From NCBI GenBank assembly GCA_025174535.1, contig JALBUN010000003.1, positions 1,076,501 through 1,140,500 of the forward strand: a DNA stretch of 64,000 nucleotides, written 5' to 3'. This document shows, piece by piece, positions 25,081-36,025 of the stretch. Source of the stretch: Cantharellus purpuraceus (taxonomy: Eukaryota; Basidiomycota; Agaricomycetes; Cantharellales; Hydnaceae). The notes beneath the pieces were generated by a model. That model was not told where the DNA came from, did no database searches, and saw only the letters and a list, made by a program, of their open reading frames with translations. Made by a program: the position numbers and the translations under genes. Position 1 is the first letter of the stretch, and each line of letters begins with the position of its first letter.

Positions 25081-26460
25081 AAGCAGTCCTATAGCCTCCA
25101 TACGGGCTGAGGGCTGCGTTGGTACTCCCCGTACAACAAACGAGGACCGCCTGAATGCATCCACTCTTTCCCACTCTGACTCCCTTACCCTCCTTGTCTA
25201 CTCCAACTCCATTCCCGATACCGCTATTCAAGCATTAATTGACTCCGGTTCTACTCATTGTTTCCTCAATTCCTCTTTTTCCGATTTACATAAACTCCAT
25301 ACATACACCATAACTCCGATATCACTCCGGTTATTTGATGGCACCACTAATGCTGTTATTTCACGAGCTATAGATCTGTCTATCCAGAACCTTACATTCT
25401 ATGTTACTCTGCTTGACTCCAGCTGTTCTGTGGTTCTTGGACATAACTGGCTCACCCGCTACAATCCGTTGATTGACTGGGCATTGGGCCATATTGTTCT
25501 CCAGTACAGGCTGTGTCATCCCCGATGTCACCAGCAACTTTAGGTGCGAAACTATCTTCTGCCTCTGCTGACTCTGCTCCGATAGATACTCCGTCTATCC
25601 CGCTGTTTATATCACTGGTGGACGCTATGGTCTTTGCCAGACTAAGCAAACTGGATGGTTCTCACATGTTCCAGGTTCACCTCTCCAATCCAATATTCCT
25701 TGCTGCTTGTTCTGTCCAATCAACTCCACCGGACCTATCTATGGTTCCTAAGGAGTATCATGAGTTTGCCAATGTGTTCAGCAAGTCTAAAGCTGACTCC
25801 CTAGCAGAACACTGACCATACAATCTCAAGATTGAACTGGATGACAACTCCACCCCTCCGCTTGGCCCTATCTACTCTCTATCCCAAAAAGAGCTACTGG
25901 CTCTCTGAACATTCATAGACGAGAACTTGGCCACGGGCTTCATCCACCCATCCCTATCGCCCCATGGAGCTCTGGTCCTATTTGTCCACAAAAAGGGTGG
26001 ATCACTCCGTCTATGCGTCGACTTCCGTGGACTCAACAAGATCACCAAGAAAGACTGATACCCAATACCCCGCACCGCGGACCTACTTGAGAGTCCTTGA
26101 AAGGCTAAGATCTATTCCAAAATAGATCTCTGACATGCCTACCATCTAGTCCACATCCGAGAAGGTGACAAATGGAAAACGACTTTCCACACATGATATG
26201 GATCTTTCGAGTGGTGTGTCATGCCCTTCAGACTAACCAATGCTCCGGCCGCCTTCCAGAGGTTCATGAATGATACCTTCACCGACCTCCTCGATGTGAC
26301 TGTCCTCATTTACTTAGATGACATTTTGGTATATTTGGACAACAAAGAAGAACATCGGACACATGTCCGAGAGGTACTCTGACGTCTCCAAAAATGTGGC
26401 CTCTTCACCTGCACTGACAAATGCGAATTCCACTCCAACTCAGTCAAATACCTAGGCTAT
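25081..26460 (+). pseudogene. pol of gypsy-A1, 5' part: protease and reverse transcriptase
   Basis: The protease active site ALIDSGSTHCFL lies near 25235. It is followed by VVLGHNWLTRYNPLIDW. The RT region begins about 25880 with [20 protein letters not shown] and contains [29 protein letters not shown] and the catalytic IYLDDILVY near 26308. At least seven in-frame TGA codons occur where gypsy-A2 has CGA or a matching Arg codon. LTR-alpha splits the gene within VKYLGY-ILS. Confidence 0.9.
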
Positions 26461-27914
26461 TGTATGGGAACTGGTTTTCCCTTAAAAAGATCTTGTTTAA
26501 AGTCCTGAAACTGTACAATTCCGCTTGATGGCCTTAAAATATCAGCATATATGTGCTGCTTTCTCTTGATTCAGGGCCAGTCAAATATTCTCTATTTTTT
26601 CATATTTTTTCGGGAATTTTCCATGCAGAAATGAGTCTACAAACTTATTGTTCTGCTGGGCGAAGTTTTGGGACCCACATGGACCCACAAACCTTCGCAG
26701 ATGTCAGCAGCCTCAAAGTCAGCCGGAGTCACCCGGACAACTGACTCATTTTTGATCACATGACTCATTTCAATCTCCGACTCAATCTGGTCACCACTGC
26801 CAGTAAATGCTCAATATCTTCGCAACCACTGCACCTCCTGACTCCATTTTCAGTGGAGAGTTCAATAGAAGCTGTGCCTACCCATAGCTGTGCTAATCAG
26901 CCTGGGAAACGAAGTATTGACCGAGTTATTTGAGTAATGGTGACTCATGCAATGACTCCTGCCATGACTCATGCTATGACTCCTTCCATGACTCATACCA
27001 TGACTCCTGTGATTACTCATACTATGACTCCTGCTCTGAGTCACACTATGACTCCATCCATGACTCATGCCCTGAGTCAGAGCAAATCCAAGCAGCTCAT
27101 TGGCTAGGAAACTTCCACCCCCTTCTCACATATTCCACTAGCTTCCAGTAGTTTCCATCTATTAATAGGTAGAAGTTTCCAGTAGTATTAGTCAGCTCCT
27201 GTAAATACAATATAAAAGGAGCCCATTCTGCCTCTGAAATAAATAACCATTTCTACCCCATCATTTGCACATCAGTGTGACTAGAGTGACATACAGTGTC
27301 ATCCTCTATATCTCAGTAACTGTTGATTGTCCAGTTCAAGGGTCGCTTACAGTTGTGTAACTGTATTTGATTGCACTCGAAGTAGTGATTGTCCTGCTTT
27401 GGGTGTGAGTGTAGTATCTACCTCACATGACTACGAATCTACAGGGTGAGATTGTCTGTTGATAGTCCTGCCATTAGTGCTCTTGTTTAAGTTACTAGTG
27501 TGTACTGCCTTTGCAGAGCATTAGAATCTTGAACTCGTGTGAAGCAGTTGCTAGACTACTTCACACATCGCTGTTACCCGCTTCAGAGTGTCACTGGTTG
27601 GACGGTTGGATTCATCCACCTACTTCCTCTAGCCTCTAAGTGCATTCCCCTCTTTTTGGAATATCTGGACCCCTAAGCGTCCGTGAACTCTAGACTCTGG
27701 AAGTCTTATTCATTCCCTACTGCTAAGAAACGTATTACCTTCCTGCGTATCGTCTGCATTGACCATTACAATGGATTGTAACCAAAGTACAAACGTTAAA
27801 TCGTTTCTGGAGTTGTGCTGCAGTAGGATTTGATATTCTTCTCAGCTGTTCATTCACGGAATTGTGGTGATTTAGAGTTTGCCCTAACACCATAATTTTG
27901 CGGGTTCCAAAACA
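26461..27914 (+). mobile_element. Solo LTR-alpha in the RT gene of gypsy-A1
   Basis: 1454 bp with the 5-bp duplication GCTAT at 26456-26460 and 27915-27919. It matches the copy at 22161 closely but has a longer TGACTC minisatellite (about 26936-27080). TATAAAAGG is near 27210 and AATAAA near 27238. Confidence 0.94.
26742..27079 (+). promoter_or_regulatory. Cluster of eight TGACTCA/TGAGTCA sites in LTR-alpha U3
   Basis: Perfect 7-mers occur at 26742, 26761, 26941, 26965, 26989, 27037, 27061 and 27073, plus several TGACTC half-matches in a 15-24-bp tandem repeat. TGACTCA is the known binding site of Gcn4/Cpc1-type bZIP activators. The array lies upstream of the LTR TATA box. Function is inferred from the motif only. 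Confidence 0.6.
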
Positions 27915-27919
27915 GCTAT

Positions 27920-30176
27920 ATCCTCTCCCTGGCAGGATTGACAATGTCTGATGACAAAATCAAAGCCATACAGGAATGGCCGGAACCCCAGAAAGTCAAG
28001 GATGTACAGTCCTTCCTAGGGTTCGCCAACTTCTACTGCCGCTTCATTCACGGCTACTCTGATATCACCGTTCTGCTCACCTGACTCACTAGGAAGGGTA
28101 TCCAATGGAATTTCACTGACAAATGTAGACAGAGCTTTGAGACCTTGAAAAAGGCCTTTACTTCTGCTCCGATACTGACTCATTGGGTTCCAGATGTTCC
28201 TATCCTATTAGAGACCGATGCCTCTGACTATGCACTTGCCACGATCCTGTCCATCATCTCTCCAGATGACGGACAAGTCCATCCGATTGCTTTTCACTCA
28301 CGTACATTTATGCCCCCCTTACTGAACTATGATGTCCATGACAAAGAGCTCCTTGCCATATATGAAGCCTTCTGGATATGGAGACACTACCTTGAAGGCC
28401 CCTCTGATCCGGTGGATGTCATAACTGACCACAAGAACTTGGAATACTTCTCCACAATGAAACTGCTCACCTGGAGACAAGTCCTGTCTCAGTTCAATCT
28501 TGTTATCCATTTCCGTCCTGGTTGACTTGGAGCAAAGCCTGACACTTTAACTAGACGATGGGACATCTACCCTAAAGAGGGGAGTAGCAACTATGCCACT
28601 GTAAACCCACACAACTTTCGTCCTGTGTTTACTAATGAGCAGCTGGCATCATCCCTACAAGCATCCACCCTCATGACTCCCACCCTCTGAGCTGTCACCA
28701 TTATGGACATCGACCAACTCTGCTCCGACATCCGCTCATCACTCTGATCCGATCCTGTTGCAGTTAAACACTTGGACAACCCTTCTCATCCAAAATGGTC
28801 ACTTGACCCCGAAGGACATCTCCGACACAACAACCGGATATACATCCCTGATGCCAACGGTCTCTGACTCCGAGTTTTGCAGTATTATCATGATCACCCG
28901 ATCTTGGGCCATTTCAGGCAAAATTGCACACAAGGATTAATCTGACGAGACTACATATGGCCAAAAATGTGAGAGTACATTCAACACTACTGTAACTCCT
29001 GCACCACGTGTATGCACTCAAAATCGCAAAGGCACAAACCCTACGGAACGCTTAAGCAACTTCTGGTCCCAGAGCAACCATGGAACTCCATCTCCATGGA
29101 TTTCATAGAGAAGCTCCCCCCATCGCTTGGATATGACACCATACTTGTGATTGTCGACAGGTTCACTAAACAATCACTATTTATTCCGACACATGACACC
29201 ATCACCTCCACCTCACTAGCTAAGTTGTTCGTTCTCCATGTATTCTCTAAACATGGAGTCCCATCGCATGTCACATCTGATTGGGGTTTGGAGTTCATGT
29301 CCTCCTTCTTCCGCACATTAGGAAAGGCTCTTGACATGAAGCTTCACTTCACCTCCAGATACCATCCTGAAGGAGACGGACAAACGGAACAAATGAATCT
29401 CCCTGGAACAATATCTCCGAGTCTATTGTAACTATCAACAAGACAACTGGGCTGATCTACTTCCGATCGCAGAGTTTGCCTACAACAACACTCCAAATGT
29501 GACTACTGGCATCTCTCCATTCTTTGCTAATAAAGGCTATCATCCGAACATCTCCATCCACCCTGAGAAAGAACTTGCCTCCACCAAAGCCTGCCAATTT
29601 GTAACCGACCTCAATCAACTACACCAACATCTCCGAGAAACCATCTCCAATGCCCAGAAACAATATCAAGTCTCCGCAGACTGACGCCACATTCCGGCTC
29701 TGGACCTGCAAATCGGAGACAAAGTATTCGTTAAGGCTGAACACTTCTGGACCACCTGCCCATCGAAGAAACTCTCTGAGAAATACTTAGGTCCTTATGA
29801 GGTCATTGCTCATGCAGGCAGCAGGTCCTTCACCCTCCACCTCCCTGACCACTTCTGAGCAGTTCATCCGGTCTTCCATATATCAATGCTCAAACCCGCT
29901 ACTACGAATGAGATCTCCAGTTGCACACAACCCCCACCTCCCCCAATCATCATCAAAGGAGACAATGAATATGAGATATCTGAGATCCTGGACTCGAAGA
30001 TCAACCATCAATACAAGTGCAAGCTCCAGTACTTAGTCAAATGGACTGGGTATGAAGGCACTGATGAAGAGTCCTCATGGATCTCCACATCTGAACTCGA
30101 TCATGCATTTAAATCCGTCTCTGACTTTCACTCCGCTTATCCAGACAAACCTGGCCCTCTTATGAATCTTTAAGTT
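27920..30176 (+). pseudogene. pol of gypsy-A1, 3' part: RNase H, integrase, chromodomain
   Basis: Continues the RT connection ([15 protein letters not shown]), RNase H ([37 protein letters not shown]) and the integrase zinc region (HDHPILGHF...CNSCTTC). The integrase core retains SMDFIEKLPP, ILVIVDRFTK, TSDWGLEFMSSFF and YHPEGDGQTEQMN. The chromodomain (29886-30173) is open: EYEISEILD, CKLQYLVKWTGYEGTDEESSW. TGA codons interrupt at positions where related copies read CGA. A frameshift follows EQMN. Confidence 0.9.
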
Positions 30177-30326
30177 CAATTACTAATGCTAATTCTATTA
30201 TTTCGCATCGTCATTTTATTACAAGTCACAAGGAAAATTACCAGCCTGCCCAAAAAACCCCGAAGGAATATCACTCTGCCTCATTTTTCTCCACTCTGAA
30301 ATTTATAATCATTTTCATTTTTATTT

Positions 30327-31858
30327 TTATACATCACATTTCCTTTTCCCCTTTCCCTTATCTACCTCAGGCTCCGTCTCCAACTCATCATCACTCTCTA
30401 CATCTGACACCCAATCTTTCTCATCCCCCATGTCTGAATCCTCATCCAAAGGGGCCATGAACTTCCACAACCAATGTAACTCGGCCATCCGCCAACCCTC
30501 CAGAACCTCCTTCCATTTCATCATCTTCACCAAGTCCGTTAGCAACCCCTCCATCTGCCGGAGGTGCTCCGACTGCAGATAAGCTGGCCCACGGTACTAT
30601 TGGGCACAGAGACATGCCCCGTACCTGCACCGGTTGTTGCCCCTTCTGATCTGACACCGCTACCCCTGGCTGCCACAGCACCCATCTCTGTCTGCCGCTT
30701 CTTGGTCGGACGACCTTCTGTTTCTTTCTCCACCCCTCCTTGTACCACTAGTCAGGGCTTGACGCTCCGACTCTGGGAATCGAACTTTCCATTGATTCTA
30801 CACCCTCCTTTCCGACCCTGACAATGATCGCAGGACCAAAGGCGGCAAGTTGGGCCGGTAGGCCACACACACTCTACGCCCACATCACGACACAAGTCGC
30901 AAGTTATGCCGGGCCCGCCGAATGGCTCTGCTGGAGCCAGAGCCTTGGGTGGTCCACCCCTTCTCAATGCGGCCTCCAAGTGTTCCCTCTCCTCCTCCTT
31001 GTCCTGCTGTTCTGCTGCTGCCTTCTCCATCTCACGCTTGCGAAGCTGGATCACCGACCTAGCGACACGCAGCTCCTTCTTACGGGTCGCCAACACGTGA
31101 CTCTCCACCTTGCACCATATGACCCTCTGATCTGCCTCCCACTTCTCCGTATCAGCACTTGGGTGCGCCTTCAATGAAAAGACTGCAACATCGAGATTCT
31201 TCTTGGTGGTAGCAGCATAGAGCTCTGCTCTTTTGCAAGCCTCAACCGCAGCTATCCAAGCCATCTCCTCGTAACAATTTGAAGTTGGATCTGGCTCCGC
31301 ATCCATCCCGACATCCACACCCACCTCGGGCTCCACATTTGCATCGAGCCCCATATTGGCATCAGGATCTGCCTCCACCTCCACCCTCTCTGCCTCCACC
31401 ACTTCATCTTCCTCAGCCACACACAACCCAAATAATGGCCGAACCTGCAGATGTAACGGCAAGTCCACTGCAGGGACAGTTGTCAGACGAGTTGTCTCCG
31501 TCCAGGTAATGGAGATGATGGCAACCTCAGGGGTCTCCTCCACTTCCTTCAGTCTCGCAGCCTCCATCGTGGCCACAAGTTCCTTGACCCTGCAGGCTCT
31601 CTTGGCCTTCGCTTCCTCCTCTTTCCTTCTCTGTTCCATCTCCACCGCCTCTTTCCGCCTCTGCTCCTCCTCCTCCTTCTGTCTCCGTTCTGCCTCCTCC
31701 TCCTCCTTCCGTCTCTGTTCTGCCTCCTCCTCCTCCTTCCGTCTCCGTTCTGCTTCCTCCTCCTCTTTCTGTTTCTGCTCCTCTTCCTCTTCCTTCCATC
31801 AGGCCAAGAGCAACTGCTCAAGCTCAGCCACGCTCATGCTTGCCAAAGGGTTTGACAT
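30327..31858 (-). pseudogene. Antisense accessory gene of gypsy-A1
   Basis: Same gene as at 20186-21913, antisense to pol. The charged repeat region is present (31800-31610). The main frame 31645-30752 is open and carries the complete cluster CDLCRDVGVEC...CDHCQGRKGGC. It ends in TGA-CTA-G like copy A2. The extension continues in frame (VQGGVEKETEGRP), then loses about 30 bp around the GQLI position and continues shifted to DKGKGKRKCDV. Relative to A2, part of the segment before TPEVAI is deleted. Confidence 0.75.
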
Positions 31859-31991
31859 TGTTGAGGATAAGACCTCTTTCATGCCCCTCCTTTTATATGT
31901 CTCCAGACCCCCAGTATAACTCTGACTGCGCCCAATCGTCTCACCTATTCAATCCATGGACATGAGGCCTCAGGGGCTCAGCCTTAAATGG

Positions 31992-32493
31992 TTCATTAAC
32001 GTCCAGATCCCTGTCTGATCCACTCAGATCCCCACGCATATGAAATCTATACTCCATTTGGAAACCACCACATCTCCATCTACCTGTCCGATTGTCACCA
32101 CCAATTCCACCCATCCGTCTCCGGTTCTGATTGATGCATCAGCATCACCATAGGAACCCGGACATCCGTCCCCATCGGACTCGGACATACTCATGTAAGG
32201 CCGTCGGCCTCAGAGACCCATCACCGGAGTAATTATTATTAGATTTCAAATATGTATTTAAGTTGCCTGACTGGGGACTTCATTCCCCAGTTCAAATATC
32301 GAATCACACCTAGTTCCTAAGTCCGACCTAACTCTCTAAGTCGTACTCTGTCTCCGAAATCTCAGACACCGGTATTAGTGAGGGCGCAGCACATAAGCTG
32401 AAGCCAAGTCCGTTCTGACCCCCACAACGTACTCCAACTCCGACGAAACCTCTGACCCAATCTCCGACCCCCAATCGGACCTAGTGCGTAACA
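31992..32493 (+). mobile_element. LTR-beta, 3' LTR of gypsy-A1
   Basis: About 502 bp ending CTAGTGCGTAACA, followed by the duplication AGACT. A deletion removes the end of the purine tract and the first 14 bp of the LTR. Confidence 0.88.
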
Positions 32494-32498
32494 AGACT

Positions 32499-34594
32499 TG
32501 TAATTCCTTTTGTGACTTGTAATAAAATGATGATGTGAAATAATAGGATTAGTGTCAGTAATGGAACTTAAAGATTCATAAGAGGGCCAGGTTTGCCTGG
32601 ATAAGCAGAGTGAAAATTGGAGACAGATTTGGATCCATGATTGAGTTCAGATGCGGAGCTCCATGAGGACTCTTCATTGGTGCCTTCATATCCAGTCCAT
32701 TTGACTAGGTACTGGAGCTTGCACTTGTACCAACGATCAATCTTCAAGTCCAGGATCTCAGATATCTCATATTCATTATCTCCTTTGATGATGATCAGAG
32801 GAGGTGGAGGTTGGGTGTGACCAGAGATCTTGTTTGTAGTAGCAGGTTCAAGCATTGATATATGGAAGACTGGGTGAACTGCTCGGAAGTGGTCAGGGAG
32901 GTGGAGGGTGAAGGACCTGCTGCCTGCATGAGCAATGACCTCATAAGGACCTAAGTATTTCTCAGAGAGTTTCTTCGATGGATGGGTGGTCCAGAAGTGT
33001 TCAGCCTTGACAAATACTTTGTCTCTGAGTTGTAGGTCTGGAGCCAGAATGCGGCGTCTCCAATGCCCAGAAACAATACCAAGTCTCTGTGGACTGGTTT
33101 CTCAGAGATGTTGGTGTAGTTGATTGAGGTCAGTTATGAATTGGTGGGCTTTGGTGGAGGCAAGTTCCTTCTCAGGGTGGACAGAGATGTTCAGATGGTA
33201 GCCTTTATTAGCAAAGAACAGAGAGACGCCAGTAGTCATGTTTGGAGCGTTGTTGTAGGCAAACTCTGCGATCAGAAGTAGATCAGCCCAGTTGTCTTGT
33301 TGATAGTTACAATAGACTTGGAGATATTGTTCCAGGGACTGATTCATTCGTTCCATTTGTCTGTCTCCTTCAGGATGGTATCTGGAGGTGAAATGAAGCT
33401 TCACGTTGAGAGCCTTTCCTAATGTGCAGAAGAAGGAGGAAATGATGGGGGAAGCTTCTCTATGAAATCCATGGAGATGGAGTTCCATGGTTGTTCCAGG
33501 ACTGGAAGTTGCTTAAGCGTTCCATAGGGTTTGTGCTTTTGCGATTTTTGAGTGCATACATGTGGTACAAGAGTGTTGAATGTACTCTCACATTTTTGGC
33601 CATATGTAGTCCTGTCGGATTAACCCTTGTGTGCGATTTGGCCCAAAATGGCCAGAGATCGGGTGATCATGATAATACTGCAAAACTCAGAGTCAGAGTC
33701 CGTTGGCATTGGGGACATATATCCAGCCATTGTGTCAGAGGTGGCCTTCAGGGTCAAGTGACCACTTCAGATTGGGAGGGTCATCCAAGTGTTTAACTGC
33801 AACAGGATCAGATCGGAGTGATGAGCAGATGTCGGAATGGACTTGGTTGATGTCCATAATGGTGACAGCTTGGAGGGTGGGTCATGAGGGTGGATGCCCA
33901 TAGGGACGATGCCAGCTGCTCATTAGTGAACACAGGATGAAAGTTGTGTGGGTTTACAGTGGCATAGTTGCTACTCCTCTCTTTAGGGTAGATGTCCCAG
34001 CATCTAGTTAATGCATCGGGCTTTGCTCCAAGTCAACCAGGATGGAAACGGATAACAAGGTTGAACTGAGACAGGTATTCAGACCATCGGACCTGTCTCC
34101 AGGTGAATAGTTTCATTGTGGAGAAGTATTCCAAGTTCTTGTGGTCTGTTATGATGTCCACCGGATCAGAGGGGCCTTTGAGGTAGTGTCTCCATATCTG
34201 GAAGGCTTTCATATATGGCAAGGAGCTCTTTGTCATGGATGTCATAGTTCAGTTCAGGGGGCATAAATGTACATGAGTGAAAAGCAATCAGATGGACTTG
34301 TCTGTCATCCGGAGAGATGATGGACAGGATCACAGCAAGTGCATAGTCGGAGGCATCGGTCTCTAATAGGATAGGAACATCTGGAACCCAATGAGTCAGT
34401 ATCGGAGTGGAGGTAAAGGCCTTTTTCAAGGTCTCAAAGCTCTGTCTACATTTGTCAGTGAAATTCCATTGGATACCCTTCCTAGTAAGCTGGGTGAGCA
34501 GGATGGTAATATCAGAGTAGCTGTAAATGAAGTGGCAGTAGAAGTTGGTGAACCCCAGGAAGGACTGTACGTCTTTGACTTTCTGCAGTTCCGG
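32499..34594 (-). pseudogene. pol of gypsy-A2, 3' part: RNase H, integrase remnant, chromodomain
   Basis: On the minus strand: RNase H (34594-34033; LLETDASDYALAVIL, DIHDKELLAI, ITDHKNLEYF), integrase zinc region, C-terminal integrase (33488-33102), chromodomain (32855-32568; EYEISEILDLKIDRWYKCKLQYL). Compared with A1, about 230 bp between SMDFIEKLPP and SFFCTLGKAL are missing near 33447. This removes the first two catalytic Asp residues of the integrase, so the product could not integrate DNA. Confidence 0.88.
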
Positions 34595-36021
34595 TGACAA
34601 GCCAGGACACATCGAGGATGTATATCGAACCACTCTGACAGTCCAACTCTGCCAGTGTCTTTTTGTATCAACTTTTAAATAGCGCCACAACTCCCTCTCC
34701 ACCTCAGTCTCTAATTCTAGCCATCGATTGTCACTTGTGTTTCATCGCCATCGATCATTATCAGCCTTCTATTCACACCGATCCTTTCATCATCATTCAC
34801 ATGGCTTCCCATTCTATTCCCCTCTCCAACATCACTTCTAATAATACATCACACTGGTCTCTGGACACAGAGGACTATCAAAAATATGCCAAGCTCCATG
34901 GGCATGTTAAGCCACCTCCACGTGTCAAAATACTTCCAAAACTCTTTCAACGTCCAAGATCCCCACCATGTCTCTCTTATGCCATTGGCGATCCCATATT
35001 CTTTCACAATTCCGTTGAACCATATACATTCCTCGGCATTTTGCCTCTATATCGTAACATGGATAGAAGAGTCGAACGTGAGGTAGAATTTCAGTCACCA
35101 TTGCTGACCTATCCTCCCACTTCAATCCGACTCAGGTTACATCGTGTCAGGCAACGGGACCGAATACCCTTGGAACGGGATACCATATGGAGACAGATCA
35201 CTAAGACAATAAGGAGTATTTGTTGTGGATGCTGACTGAAGTCCTCATGTGACTCAGGGTCAATTTACCTTCGGAGCTGTAGGGAAGATGGTATTGGTGG
35301 ACATTTCTATTGTTCTTTTATATGACTCACCCCTGTTTCATCTTTTAATTCATTCATACACGACTTACTCATCCTTGTTCTATTTTTGGTTCTTTTATTA
35401 CTCATCACCCCCTATTCTTACAAAGATTACCCCTATCTGTTGTTTCATTTCTCCATGATTTCCCCATTAGTAGTTCAACTTCACACGCTTCATCAGCTGG
35501 CTTGATCAGCATTTCTTGCATCATATCGCATCATTTGCTCCTCATATTGTGTCATTGTGCCCTGGGGATTTGTATATAAAAGGGTGCTAGTTTTTGCCTT
35601 TGGAATCAATCAACAAGTTTTCAGCCAACGCTCTAAAGTCAAAGTCCACGCTCTAAGTCTACACTCTACACTCTACATCACAATCCATCATCTCTACACT
35701 GAGGTAAAACACCTTGGTTCAATGATCAGATTTCCCTCCGCCACCGAGAGGTTGCTTCTCCTGAAACCAGCTTTCGTGTACCTCCCAACCGGGCTCCGCA
35801 TTGTCATCCAGTCACAGAGCACGATCAGCCATCAGGACCAACCTTTAGCTCCCATCCCCATCCAACCACAGAGCACTATTCCACTTCCCTGTTACTAAGT
35901 GCTACCTCTACCCCCTGACCTGATTGATCTTTGGAGTGCTGAACAACTGCGTTACACACCATCTGTTTGCTAGGACCGTTGCACGCAGGCTTATAGGATC
36001 TATTCCTTAAGCGAACTGACA
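34595..36021 (+). mobile_element. Solo LTR-gamma with 4-bp target duplication
   Basis: 1427 bp, TGACAAGCCAGG...GCGAACTGACA, flanked by CCGG at 34591-34594 and 36022-36025. The gap-free pol sequence of A1 confirms the empty site. A TATATAAAAGGG box is near 35572. It carries a 144-codon ORF (34801-35235). Confidence 0.88.
34801..35235 (+). CDS. 144-aa ORF inside LTR-gamma, unknown function
   Basis: Starts MASHSIPLSNITSNN and ends KTIRSICCGC. No domain was recognised. The protein is basic, with KPPPRVKILPKLFQRPRSP and TSIRLRLHRVRQRDR. The copy at 39943-39509 is also fully open and differs by seven substitutions or so, with no stop or frameshift. A coding frame kept in two decayed solo LTRs is unusual. 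It could be a real LTR-encoded protein or chance retention in young copies. Confidence 0.5.
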   Translation: MASHSIPLSNITSNNTSHWSLDTEDYQKYAKLHGHVKPPPRVKILPKLFQRPRSPPCLSYAIGDPIFFHNSVEPYTFLGILPLYRNMDRRVEREVEFQSPLLTYPPTSIRLRLHRVRQRDRIPLERDTIWRQITKTIRSICCGC

Positions 36022-36025
36022 CCGG

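Larger units (their letters stand above)
22002..32493 (+). mobile_element. Gypsy-A1: complete Ty3/gypsy chromovirus with AGACT target duplication
   Basis: Identical 5-mers AGACT at 21997-22001 and 32494-32498 bound the element. Order: 5' LTR-beta (22002-23910, split by LTR-alpha), gag (23943-25079), protease/RT/RNase H/integrase/chromodomain (25081-30176, split by LTR-alpha at 26461), antisense accessory gene (31858-30327), 3' LTR-beta (31992-32493). Without the two solo LTRs it is about 7.6 kb. It is inserted into the same family (gypsy-A2) in the opposite orientation, between the accessory gene and pol. gag and pol contain many in-frame TGA stops, so it is no longer autonomous. Confidence 0.93.

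Noticed and set aside
26930..27151. Frame rich in Asp-Ser-Cys-His-Tyr (MSNGDSCNDSCHDSC...)
   Set aside because: It is the translation of the TGACTC minisatellite in LTR-alpha, not a protein gene.
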